From Aquatica leii (taxonomy: Eukaryota > Arthropoda > Insecta > Coleoptera > Lampyridae): 64,000 nt of DNA. Shown piece after piece: positions 22,722 through 33,392 of this stretch. The position numbers and the translations under genes are program-made. The notes beneath the pieces were generated by a model. It was not told the origin of the DNA and did not search any database. It worked only from the letters and a program-made list of their open reading frames with translations. Positions within the stretch are counted from its first letter, which is position 1, and each line of letters opens with the position of its first letter. The stretch spans positions 4,278,001 through 4,342,000 of the forward strand of contig CM069432.1 of assembly GCA_035610365.1 (NCBI GenBank). Reading direction: 5' to 3'.

Positions 22722-22740
22722 ATAATAATAATAATAATGT
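22722..22740 (-). repeat. (ATT)n tail of nested LINE
   Basis: AATAATAATAATAATAAT on the plus strand sits exactly at the junction between the Penelope frame and the LINE 3' end. Confidence 0.6.
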
Positions 22741-23045
22741 TTATTTGGAACAGTATACAATTTTAATTTGATATATTAATAATAATTATTAATTTACTTA
22801 GTATATCATAAATGTGTCAACATAAACAATCCAAATTAAATTCACAAAAGTAAGCGTTTACTTGTGTGTGAATTTTCGTTTAGTCTAATAGAATGGCACT
22901 GAATATTTATGGTTAACTAATTGATTGAAAAACATACACTCTTACAAAATTACGAAAATTAAAACTAGACACTACTTCAAATACTCCGAGATAAAAGATT
23001 TCAGAATTCCAATTTTTTCTTGCAACATCCACGTTTTAATATTGT

Positions 23046-24390
23046 TTATATATTTTTTTTCATTGGTATACTATTTCTTAGCTGCATCGGTATCTGATTA
23101 AAGATGCGGGGTTCTAGAAATTGAATTGACTTTTGGCCCATTTTCTTTTTTGCGTTTGTTATTATAAAGTTTTCGTTTGCTTTTATTCTAGTATCGTGAT
23201 TGTGACTTATAATTTTTGTTGTTTTTTTGTTCTTAAATTGGTATATGAGTAATTTGTAAACATATATTTCTCTAATAGCAAACATTTTTGTTTCATAATA
23301 CAACATCTCAGTAGGATATCTATATACTTTGTTAAAAAGAATTTTGAGAAAACGCTTTTGAATTACTTCCAACTTTCTGAGATGCGTACTGGCTATTGTC
23401 CCCCATGCTAAGATTCCGTATTGAAGATGAGGATATACTAATCCATAGTACACATTCTTTAGATTTGATTGACTTAAGATTGGTTTTAAAGTTTTGAATT
23501 TGACTAGAATTCCTCTAAGCTCTTTAATAAGGATATTCATATGCAAATTCCATTCCAAGTGGGCATCTATTTGAATTCCTAAGTACTTTAAATTTGTACA
23601 TGGTTCTATTTGTACTTTATCTATAGCTGACACGCTGATTTCAAGTTTTTTAAATGTTGGTGTATTGTAATTATGACATGTAAATGGAATATATTTGGTT
23701 TTATTTAAGTTAATTGTTAATAGTTTGCTATCAAACCAATTTTTGATTTCCAATAGGTCATTCTCTGCTTTTTGTTTGAGATTACTCCAGGTATTGTCTT
23801 TGTATAATATAGCTGTGTCATCAGCAAACGATATGATTTTTCCTGTCGATTTTAGACAAAAGAGCTCATTTATATATATTAAAAAAAGCACTGGACCTAA
23901 GACCGTACCTTGTGGTACTCCACATTCCACTATACCCTCTTCGCTTAAAGTACTCCCCACTTTTACATACTGTGGTCTGTCACTTAAATAACCTTCAAAT
24001 AATTGATTAATTTTTCCTCTAATTCCAACATTATTAAGGTTTATTAATAGTTCTTGATGATTAACTGTGTCAAACGCTTTAGCCAAGTCAATAAATACAC
24101 ACAATGTTTTAAAATCGGAGTCAAGGTTGCTTTGGATTTCCGTTAGAAGTTGTAATATTGCATTTTGTGTAGATTTCCCTTCTTGAAAGCCTTATTGATA
24201 TGGTGATATAATTTTATATTTATTAAGAAAACTTAACATACGGTTTTTTAATTACTTTTCAAAGATTTTTGTTACGTTTGAAATTAGTGAAATAGGTCTG
24301 TAGTTTTCTGTAACCTCTTTGTTTCCGTTTTTATATATTGGCTTGATAAATGCCATTTTGAATATTTTTGGGTTGCTTAAATGTATGCTT
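23046..24390 (-). pseudogene. CR1/Jockey-type LINE reverse transcriptase
   Basis: Reading on the minus strand from about 24390: IYQANI region, NYRPISLIS-like block (degraded at 24300), GFQEGKSTQNAILQLL with a stop just before it (about 24196), CVFIDLAKAFDTVNHQ, GVPQGTVLGPVLFLIYIN and the catalytic ISFADDTAI (near 23820). The C-terminal part includes LKYLGIQID, YPHLQYGILAWG and EVIQKRFLKIL. The last 352 codons (24104-23046) are uninterrupted. Stops near 24196 and 24255 and the missing N-terminus make it dead. The plus-strand frame over the same stretch is a shadow. Confidence 0.85.
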
Positions 24391-24394
24391 AAGC

Positions 24395-25439
24395 CAATTT
24401 TTTTTTATTTAACAACCAAACATTTATTTAAAAAATAGGTTTACCTATGGGAAATAACCTTTCACCGATACTAGCAGATATATTCTTATCTAGCTTAGAA
24501 ATGTATAAACGTTTTTCTAATGATGTTATTAAAAAACATTTGATTTATTATAAAAGATACGTAGATGACATTTTAATTATATTTAAAGGCAGTGAATATG
24601 ATCTAAATAATTGTTTTAATTTACTAAACTTATTACATTCAAATATAAAATTTACAATTGAAAAAGAATCAAACAATATTTTAAATTTTCTTGATTTATC
24701 TATTAAACGTGTTAATAATAACCTTAAAATTGATATTTATCGTAAACCTACAACAACTGCAACTGCAAATTAGCAGCTTTTAGATTTTTCTTTAACCGAT
24801 TATATACTTTTCCTCTTGATTGTGATAGTTTTAATAAAGAAACAAATATTATTTATTATCTAGCTAATATTAATGGATATCCATTACATATTATTAAAAA
24901 TTTACAAAAGAAAATTTTGTCTCCTATTAAAATTAAAAATTGTTCATCTCTTACATCTGTCTCTAATCAATCTAAAATATATTTTTCTCTTCCTTATATT
25001 TCAATTTCAAAATCTTTTAAAACATTTTGGCATTAACATTTCTTTTTCGTCAAATAATAATATTAAATCTTTATTTGTTAATACTAAAGATAAAATTATT
25101 ATTTTAGACAAATCCGGTGTTTATAAATTAAAATGTGGTGATTGCAACGCATTTTATATAGGACAAACAAGTCAAAAGTTTTATATTAGAATTGCTGAAC
25201 ATCTATCTTTTATTAAAAATAATAACAATTCATTTAAATCATCATTTGCTAATCATATATTAAATTCTCATCATATATTCAATTCTAAAAAAGATTTAGA
25301 AATTTTACACATTTGTAATAAAGGTTTGAGACTAAATTTTTTAGAAATAAAAAAAATTATTAAAAATTCTAATTCCAATCGTAAATCATCCCTTAACGAA
25401 GTTGTTAACTTCAATACTAATTTACGTTTTCTAAATTAG
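24395..25439 (+). pseudogene. Penelope-like reverse transcriptase core and GIY-YIG endonuclease
   Basis: The frame resumes at FNNQTF, one stop (CAA to TAA, near 24435), then IGLPMGNNLSPILADIF, the catalytic YKRYVDDILIIF (about 24560) and FLDLSIKR. It breaks near 24773 and 25035. The C-terminal GIY-YIG domain is intact: SGVYKLKCGDCNAFYIGQT, followed by RIAEH and FANHILNSHH. In Penelope elements this domain nicks the target DNA that primes reverse transcription. The frame ends at 25439. Confidence 0.88.
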
Positions 25440-25681
25440 TTTTTGTTTGATTATTTGCATTATTATATTATTTTGTTGTATCCTAGGATTTTCTATTATT
25501 AAGCTAATTTTGTGTTGTTTAAATTTTGAAATTTGTCAAACTTCAAATATTTAACCATTTTTGATTTGATTAATATATGTTGGTAAGTTTATTTATTTTT
25601 ATAATTTTTTGATTTTTTAATTTATATTATTTTTCAGATTTCTATAATTATTATTTTTTAAAGTTTATGTAATATTTGAAG

Positions 25682-25803
25682 TTTGATTTTTTAATTCTAA
25701 TGTAGTAAGTTTATATTCAAATAAGATTCGATTTTATATTTTTTATTTTATAGTATACGCCTGAAGATGACAATTAGTCGAAACATGTAGCGTTTATTAA
25801 AAT
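25682..25803 (-). repeat. Right terminal repeat of Penelope-like element
   Basis: Inverted partner of 22030-22150. Confidence 0.85.
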
Positions 25804-26918
25804 AAAAAATTAAAATTAAGTAATGGGAAGGTTTTGAGAATTTATAAAAAATAGAAATAAAGTAATATAATATAATAAACCCATTTTGAGTTATTAAAGA
25901 ATTAATGGAAAAAATAAACTTTTATAGTATATACATATATTATAAAAATAAGTTCATATTATAAATAAAATACTCAAATTAATTAATATTTTGTATACAA
26001 GCCGTTATTTTCCAAACATTGTGTTAACCTGTTCGGCATCGAGTTAATTAATTTTTCGCAGAAGTTCGATCCTCGGAAACGTTCCCAAACTTCATTTGCA
26101 GTTTGCACTATATTATTTAAGTTTCTGGCCGGAATGTCAAAGCGATTATTAGTCCAAGTTCTGCTCATAGCTGCCCACATGTTCTCGATGGGGTTTAAAT
26201 CGGGAGATTTTGCTGGCCATGCTAAAGAAATTACGTCGTTTCTGTCCTCAAACCACTCATTTACGATTCTGCTTTTATGAATTGGCGAATTGTCTTGGAC
26301 AATAACAATTTCCTCAAATTCTTCTTCTGGATAAAGTGTTCGCACACTTGGAACCAAAGTTTCGTCTAGAACTCGAACATAATTTTCAGACGTAAATCGT
26401 GGGGGAGAAACTAGAACCAATTCACCCGGCCCAGCTTTTGAAATCCACCCCAAAAATCCACCAGAAATTCTTCCACTTTGTCGATTTTTACGAACATGTT
26501 CGGTACTAAATCTTGTATTTCGTGGTCGGCAAAGTGTCATAGACGACTTTAGTGTCGATGAAAATACCTTTTCGTCCGTAAAAATCGGCGTACTCTAGTC
26601 TCGTCTCCTGTAAAAATTATTTTGACAGAATCTAATTCTTGCTTGAGAATGGCTTTCTGTTAATTCAGGTTTTGTCGCAGGCTTACTTGCAAATAATCCC
26701 GCGTCGTTTAATCTACGTCGTATCGTTGAAGCGCTGCAGTTTAAATAAACCTCTTCTTGAGTTCGCGGAGCAGTTGTAAAAGCAGAATTTTGAACACACC
26801 TATGAATATTTGCTTCTTCGTCTACGGTAGTTGCTCTACTTATTCCTTTTGGTTGCGTTATAAGATAAACTTCTCCTTCTTCATGAAACTTTCAAAGCCA
26901 CCGACGCACTTGGCGCGC

Positions 26919-27835
26919 CTGTATATGTATTTAGTTAAGTAATTTAGTTTAACCAAATGATTCAATTATTTTAGTAAATTACGTTTTCTTAAAATAAATA
27001 AGTTATTTAATTTAACAAAAATACCTTTGATAAAGTTCAAAATGTGTTTTTTCTCAGTTAAAATATTTTTTTTTAAATTTATTCTGAACTTTGATTGTTT
27101 ATTACCAACAGAATTTTTAAGAAAGAAACTAAAACACGACAAATTTTTGAAAACATTGATGTCGATTTTGGATTGTAATAATACATTAACGTGTGCATAA
27201 TTTTAATTAATATTATATTCTAATTTTAGTTAATGGGATAAAATAAAACTAAGAAAACTTTTCGTTTAAGATTACGTAATATATTTTTTGTGCTGCCAAC
27301 ATAGCAAACGTCAATATGCGGTCGTTAGTGTAGTTACGTAATAAGCGAAAAAAGCTCTAGGGTGGCAAAATGAAAACTAGGAATCTACATAAAAGTAAGT
27401 GTTCAAAGTCAATTATTATATTAGAACGAGTATGCAACAGGTGGAAAAATCATTTAAAAAATCTTGAAATTCAGTTAAAATTGAAAAAAACAATGTTAAA
27501 GTTAATGTCAAATTTGACACATTTAGTAATAAATGTAGTGTTAACATTATATTTCTGTTGACTTTTATTTCATTTTTTCAAAAAGAATGTAATTTTACAA
27601 AAGGCAACACAAAAAATAATGTACGTTACTCTCGTCGAGAGAATCATAGCATAATTCACTCACATGCAACGCTCGGCCATGCGGCCTCACGTCGCATTAA
27701 CGTTCGTTATGCTATTCCTTACTTTCGACTCTTGTTACGTAAACTACAACTGTTTAAGGATGCTTAAGATTAGTAATTAATCAATGATTCAGACTATTTT
27801 AGAGGCTTATTATAAGCAAATACTAAAAATCTTAC
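26919..27835 (-). other. Candidate intron in Tc1 transposase gene
   Basis: Starts GTAAGATTTT and ends TATATACAG on the minus strand. Joining the flanks restores a continuous helix-turn-helix reading (LSARQVRRWL). Part of its length is the MITE at 27300-27711. Confidence 0.6.
27300..27711 (+). repeat. MITE-like repeat, copy 1 (412 bp)
   Basis: Starts CATAGCAAACGTCAATATGCG and ends with the imperfect complement GCATTAACGTTCGTTATG, giving TIRs of about 20 bp. A close copy lies reversed at 60170-60556, sharing internal blocks such as GGTGGCAAAATGAAAACTAG and CTCTCGTCGA. The A-rich and T-rich core has no coding capacity. Confidence 0.75.
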
Positions 27836-28133
27836 CGATAATCCATTTTGTAAAGCAATTTCACGTTGAGGGATTCCATTGCAATTCTGGTTTCTACACT
27901 GGAATCTCTCTGCCCAGAACCTCTACCCATGTTTGATTATTTTTAATAAATAAAAATTTAAAATCTTAAGCTTTCGCGGTTGTTATGTTTTACTAGGACG
28001 CGGTATAAGCCGAAAGTCGCTTATAATCATAAATAAAAATTTGGTAGAAGTGCTTTCACACATGCTTGAAATTACTCCACTATTTTTAACTAAATACTCC
28101 GGAATTTACGCTTTCTTTGTCATTAATATAATA

Positions 28134-30712
28134 CACTGGTGCATGAAAATTGGCCCTGATACCATTCTTGACGATTCCTATGTAAAATGACCTCCTGAAT
28201 CCAAAAATGAGCTCCGTTTTTACCCATCACCCACCTATTTTGGGGGGACCCCATTTTTATTTTATTTTTTGCATTTTTTTTTAGAATTTTAACTTATAGC
28301 CGTTCAACATCCCAAAGCAGGTAATAAAATTTATACCAAAGTATATGGCAAAAGTTTTGCTATAAAATGTCTATAGAAACAACAATAAAATACAAATATA
28401 TAAGAACAGTAAAAAAATATGAATAAACAGTTAGGAAGATTCACTGCACGACGCTGGCGATCTCAATACCACATGCAGGTTTGAACAGGAATTTTCGACA
28501 GGCTTGAACTTGCATTACTCTTCTCATTATAGTATATTACATTGTTTGCTTAACTGCTTCGATCAGTACATCTATAGCTGTTGCAGAGTTAACTTGTCGA
28601 CGTTTTAAACGTGCTGGATTGTGTGTTCATTTTTGTTCATTTGTGTAAAACAGTAAAACTACTTTTACTCCGAATTTTTTCAAGTGACTAAGTGTGATTT
28701 GTGGTTAATGTCGAGCGTTGAATTACTGTTTAATTATGCCACGCGAGTGTAAAAATCATCCCGATAGCTTCTGCTATGTCTGCGGAGAATTAACTTTAAA
28801 AGCGCAACGAAAAACCCTTTCTCCGCTTGTTAAAACAGCTTATAAATTGTACTTTGATTGTCAAGTTGGCGACCAGGACAAGACTTGGGTTCCATCAGTT
28901 TGCTGTACGACTTGTTACAGTAGTTTGACCAAATGGCTCAAAGGTACCCACAAATCAATGCCATTTGCTGTGCCCATGGTTTGGCGTGAACCTCGCTGTC
29001 ATCTTACAGGTTGTTACTTTTGTATGACTTCCACTGTCGGGTTTTCGAGCAAAAGTAAGCATACAATTCAGTATCCCAATATTCCGTCAGCTCTAAGACC
29101 TGTTCCTTATAACGATACTTTGCCAATCCCAGAGCCCCCAAACACTTATACTCTAGAGCCGGAAATTGATTTAAAAGACTCTGACCCACAACCTGGGGCT
29201 TTGAATGATACGTTCAATGATGATGAAGAGTATTCCGCAGATTTAGTTTCTAGGCAACCTCACCTCCTCAGTCAATCGGAATTAAATGATCTTGTCAGGG
29301 ATTTGCAGTTACCCAAGACTAAATCTCAGCTCCTAGGATATCAACTTCAGCAGTGGAATCTCTTAGAAAACGGAGTAAAAATATATTCTTACAGGATCAG
29401 ACAAGCAACCCTGAAATGTATTTTCTCAGAAGATAAAAGTTTAGTGTTCTGCCCTAATGCAAATTTATTGGTGACAGAGCTACAGATGCCATGTGACCCA
29501 GACAAATGGAGACTGTTTACAGACTCATCAAAAACAAGCTTAAAAGTTGTCCTGTTGGCAAATGGGAATGACTTCCCATCAGTTCCAGTTGCATACTCTG
29601 TTGATATGAAGGAAACGTACGAAAACATCTTCAGACCCCTTGATAAAATTAGTTATCATGATTATATGTAGAAACTTTGCGCTGACTTAAAAGTTGTTGC
29701 TCTACTCACGGGCCTGCAATCAGGATTCACAAAATATTGCTGCTTTCTTTGTGAATGGGATAGCCGATCCCGAGATAAACATTACGTAACTGGACTCTGC
29801 GAGAAAATCTTATTCCTGGTCAGAAAAATGTCGCCCACAATCTTTTGGTTCCGAAGGAAAATATTTAATTACCACCTTTACACATCAAACTTGGATTGAT
29901 CAAGCAGTTTATGAAAGCAGTGGACAAGACAAGTGGCGCATTTCAATTTTTGAAAACTAAATTTCCTCGTCTTAGCGAAGCTAAAATCAAAGAAGGCGTT
30001 TTTGTTGGTCCCTAGATTAGACAACTCTTCCAAGATTCGACGTTTATTGAACATCTAAATCGAAAAGAAAAACGAGCTTGGCTTGCATTTCAAAACGTTT
30101 GTAAGAACTTCCTGGGTAACCACAAAAGTGAAGATTATGTCGCTCACGTCGAGGAACTGCTTTTAGCGTACAAGGACATATGATGTAACATGTCTCTTAA
30201 AGTTCACTTCCCTCACTCGCATCTGGACTTTTTCCCTGAAAATTTAGGAGCAGTCTCGGATGAACACGGGGAACGGTTCCATCAAGACATCGCTAAGCTG
30301 GAGAAGAGATTTTCAGGGAAGTGGAATGCAAGCATGTTGGAGGAGTACTGCTGGTTTTTGAAACGAGAGAGCTGTACCTCAGGGTATAAAAGGAAAGCAA
30401 GCACCAAGTAACGATGAATAACTTTTTATTTATTACTGTTTATAGCTAAAATAGTTCCTTTTCCCATTTAGATTAAATTCATGGCCATAGATTTATTATA
30501 ATAATAATTATTATAATTATTATTATCGTTCGATAAATAAATTATAATTAATTTATCGAAAAGTGGTAAAATTAGAGATTAGGGGCTCCCTCGAAAATGG
30601 TGGGTGATGGAAGAAAACGGAAGACATATTTGGATTCAGGACGTCGTTTTACATAAAAATCACCCGGAATAGTGTCAGGGCTCGATAAAAAATAATTTTT
30701 TGCAGACCACTG
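28134..30712 (+). mobile_element. CACTG-ended DNA transposon, copy B (2.58 kb)
   Basis: Starts CACTGGTGCATG at 28134 and ends TGCAGACCACTG at 30712, flanked by TA on both sides (28132-28133, 30713-30714). TIRs about 28134-28265 and 30580-30712. It is the same family as 17607-20177 in opposite orientation, so the two copies bracket about 8 kb as inverted repeats. Confidence 0.85.
28736..30411 (+). pseudogene. Cysteine-rich putative transposase, copy B
   Basis: The start MPRECKNHPDSF is at 28736, and about 555 residues are expected. The N-terminus holds a cysteine cluster likely to bind zinc: C5, C13 and C16 (CYVC), C56, C57 and C60 (VCCTTC), C88, C93 and C96 (CHLTGCYFC). A proline-rich linker and an acidic stretch (NDTFNDDEEY) follow. 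The C-terminal two thirds contain conserved acidic residues in TDSSKTSLKVVLL, in CADLKVV next to a second Cys cluster (YCCFLCEWD), and in DEHGERFHQDIAKL, which could form a DDE-type triad (inference). Lesions: stop at 29669 (Cys codon), deletion near 29790, stops near 30010 and 30181 (GGA to TGA). I recognise the family as widespread in arthropods but without an assigned function. Confidence 0.78.
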
Positions 30713-32740
30713 TAATCGATAATGTTAAAATTTCTGAATGGATAAAAAATGATTGTAATTGAAATACGTTTTTAATTTTTTAACACTGAACTTGTTTTTC
30801 TTATAATTTAAGTTTCTGTGTTGATTTTTGTAATGCATGTAGAAATTAAATTACAAAATTAAAACTTTAAAACAGCTGCTACTGCTAAGTGTTCTTGTGT
30901 ACTTAAGATTTTATTTAAAGTATCTGTAAGCACCTTCTTGGTGTTTAAACGGTGTATTACGGTAATTAGTTATTATGCATCAAAATTTTTAACATGGACA
31001 ACAGTAAAAAAAAATTGATAGCAACTGTGTATACAAAGTGTAAGTAGAATTTTTAGCAGCTTCTTAGTAGTTGTGGGTAATTCAAAAATTTGCACATATT
31101 AACTAAGCTCATGCTTCGTCCTTTTTTTTTAATTACTATTTTAATTAATGTGTTAACATTACGGATTTGAACGGCAAATGTTTAAATTTATAGTGTTGTG
31201 TCTGGTTATTCAATACTTTTGATACCACCTGAAGTACAGGTTTGGTAAACCTTTGAAGTACTGAAAAAAATTAGGATGCTGGCGGCTCAACGATAAACAT
31301 TAACACTAATAAGAAAAATTATAAATAGTAACTCTTTAAAAAAATATTATCTGGTTTATGTTTTATTTCCAAAATTAGAATTACACAAGTACAGTGAAGA
31401 TTAGGAGACGAAAAATTCCTGTGTTGGTAACAATTTTTTTTTTGTATCAACTAGGAAGTAATAAAAAGACGTTCTTTTAAATCATCTTAATAGTTTATTT
31501 TTATTATACGATTTAATGAAGTTAGCATAAATCATTGCAACGTTACTTAATTTGTGATAATGAGCATGTTGCATTAAAAATGTTTACGCTTACGTCAGTA
31601 TGATTTAGAAATTTATTTTTCTATGATTATCGGTTGCGGTGATTGTTTTTATGGTCTCGCACTTAGACAAATAAATACGTATGTATATTACTTGTTTATA
31701 AAGCAAATAAACATATCATAGGCGAGAATTTAAAATGCAGAATTAGATGCAGTACGCTAATGAACATATAAGAATAGGTTATGAACTGTCCGCATTTACG
31801 CACTTACAAGCGGTGATCTAATTGTGTAACGTATAAATTCTTATGTCAAAATTGCCATAAATCTAGATTGAGATGAGGCAATCGTTAAGAGGAAGCAATG
31901 CCATCTGACATCAGAATCATTTGCCTGTCAAATTAACACGAAATTAACACTGTTGTTAAACACTCGAAACGCATTGTAATACTAATCAAATTTAAACGAT
32001 TCCTGTCACTAAAATCGACTAGACCGCTTAATTACGGCATTTTTGGGTGGACCGATTTGGGGGCAGGAAAACGAGTTTTAGACAGAGAAATATTACAGGA
32101 TTAAACATGTATTATGTATTACACGCGTTTAAGGGGAACAAATTTTAAATTTCTTAATTTAGACGTACTTGAGGCCCTTTTAATTTTGATCGTTTTAAAC
32201 GGTTGGAAACTTGAAATATTTTCACAAGTCATTATGCTGCCACCCTTAATCCTAAACGCAATTATTTATAGGTTCTTTTTAATTGAATTTAAGTTTTAAC
32301 AAAAAACATTTTTTATTAATTACACAAAACGCCGCTATATTTGTATTTAATGTAAATCGTTTAAACGTTTTATGCGTTGCAATTGATGAAACTATTAGAT
32401 TGTTAATTGCGACTACTGACCTAATCGTTATTTGACTTTTAATTGCATTTAAACTATTTGCAGTCATTTGATCTATTAACCGTGTCAGATTTTTTTGAAA
32501 ATTAAACACTGTGTAACCGTATGCACTTTCAGTTTATAAATGCTTATATCTACATGAAAATTTAATTTTCAGTTCTAAATCTTATACGTTGAAATAAAGA
32601 AAAATTTCAAAAAGTTTGATAGCAAAATACAAAATTTATAAAAACTCTTAATAACACTAATGCTAAAGTATAGGTGTAGGGAATGTAACAGACGCCTGAA
32701 AAAATCTTCGAAAACTATAAAAAATATTTGACAGTTCTAT
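30713..32740. other. No recognisable gene
   Basis: About 2 kb of A+T-rich sequence. No supported frame, TIR or RNA gene. Confidence 0.6.
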
Positions 32741-33107
32741 TGGGATAAATGGAATTTCTTTTTAGTAAGTATTCTTATTACAACTAATTAATTTGAACTA
32801 AAAAAATATGTACCTACACGTTGATTACTATTAATCGAACTAATTCAAATCTAAGTATATTTAATAAAAGCACGTACAGTATAATTTATGTATAGCACTA
32901 TCACTTACGCGAAGATAAAGTCTGCGGATAACTTCTATTTATTAAAAACGCTAACGTTTGTTTACACTAAAGTCACGTACAAGGTTATACACCGTAGATT
33001 TATCTCACACGCGTTAATTACTTATTTATTTAGACTTGAATAATCTTCTTAACACTGCCGTCTTCGAATTACGGGAAATAACTGACCTACGATTTGTTTG
33101 TACCGTA

Positions 33108-33118
33108 TTTATACGTTT
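33108..33118 (-). promoter_or_regulatory. TATA box of LTR
   Basis: TATAAATAC on the minus strand, with a Y-C-A-G-T initiator-like site (TCAGT, near 33085) downstream at a normal spacing. Confidence 0.5.
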
Positions 33119-33126
33119 CTGCAAGC

Positions 33127-33142
33127 ATTCGAGAAGCTTCTA
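33127..33142 (-). promoter_or_regulatory. Heat-shock-element-like array in LTR U3
   Basis: GAAGCTTCTCGAA is three alternating GAA/TTC units spaced by two bases, the consensus bound by heat shock factor trimers. A second pair (GAACGTTC) lies about 15 bp further upstream. The solo LTR at 9302 has TTCTAGAA-type units in a similar place. Confidence 0.4.
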
Positions 33143-33223
33143 CATTCTTTTGTGAACGTTCTAAACGTGGATAAAAAGTACGGGAGCGTTCTCGAAATTT
33201 ACAAAAACTTTGCGAATGTTTCA

Positions 33224-33240
33224 CTGCCCTCTTCTTAAGA
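33224..33240 (-). other. Polypurine tract
   Basis: AAGAAGAGGGCAG on the minus strand directly precedes the TG of the LTR, the normal primer site for plus-strand synthesis. It fixes this LTR as the 3' one. Confidence 0.6.
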
Positions 33241-33392
33241 CTCTTCTGTCCTAGAACAATAATCTGGATGTGACACCGGTAGAATGGATCGTGGCGATAG
33301 CGGCAGCTCTCTCCATTTCGGCAACTTCCTTGGCCATAAAAGTAACAAGAACTTTTCCTGACCCGATATTCTTTTTGGTTGGTAACTGCAGT

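Larger units (their letters stand above)
22721..24394 (-). mobile_element. 5'-truncated CR1/Jockey-type LINE nested in Penelope element
   Basis: The insert splits the Penelope reading frame between ICVFIL and FNNQTF. Its 3' end on the minus strand is a run of ATT units (22722-22740) rather than poly(A), as in CR1-like LINEs. The 5' end is truncated within the reverse transcriptase near 24394. No clear target duplication is visible. Confidence 0.75.
22030..25803 (+). mobile_element. Penelope-like element with inverted terminal repeats
   Basis: Terminal repeats of about 120 bp at 22030-22150 and 25682-25803 are inverted relative to each other (shared block CGCTACATGTTTCGACTAAT). Between them on the plus strand lie a reverse transcriptase and a GIY-YIG endonuclease, the defining pair of Penelope-like elements, which often carry inverted pseudo-LTR arrangements. 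A LINE is nested at about 22721-24394. Without it the element would be about 2.1 kb, and the N-terminus of the protein is missing. Confidence 0.88.
25983..27930 (-). pseudogene. Tc1-type transposase with an intron
   Basis: Exon 2 (26918-25983) carries the DDE domain: IFTDEKVF (first D), LGWISKAGPGEL, IVQDNSPIHKSRI (second D) and SPDLNPIENMW (E), about 35 residues after the second D. The last 185 codons are open. Upstream it has stops near 26607 and 26895 and frameshifts. Exon 1 (27930-27836) encodes MGRGSGQRDSSVETRIAM and, after an indel, QREIALQNGLS, a DNA-binding helix-turn-helix. A donor at 27835 (GTAAGA) and an acceptor at 26919 (ATACAG) join QNGLS to ARQVRRWL in frame. The 917-nt intron holds a MITE. 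No clear TIRs were found. Confidence 0.8.
32741..33223 (-). mobile_element. 3' LTR of Gypsy element (minus strand)
   Basis: Co-linear with the solo LTR at 9302-9790. On the minus strand it begins TGAAACATTCGC at 33223, directly after a purine-rich tract, and ends near 32741, where the left boundary is less certain. TATAAATAC is at 33118-33110, with TCAGT about 27 bp downstream as a possible initiator. Several GAA/TTC arrays lie upstream of the TATA box. Confidence 0.72.
33087..33392 (-). pseudogene. CCCH zinc-finger coding fragment of the Gypsy element
   Basis: An open minus-strand frame (102 codons, stop to stop) carries CYFYGQGSCRNGESCRYRH at 33347-33291, matching C-x7-C-x5-C-x3-H of RNA-binding CCCH fingers such as those in makorins. 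The frame then runs across the polypurine tract into the LTR without further recognisable domain, ending at 33087. It has no initiator methionine before the finger, and a possible splice acceptor (CTGCAG) lies just upstream at about 33387. It may be the end of an accessory protein whose earlier part is the macrodomain at 34480-34870, but about 1 kb of non-coding sequence separates them, so the link is inference. Confidence 0.5.
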
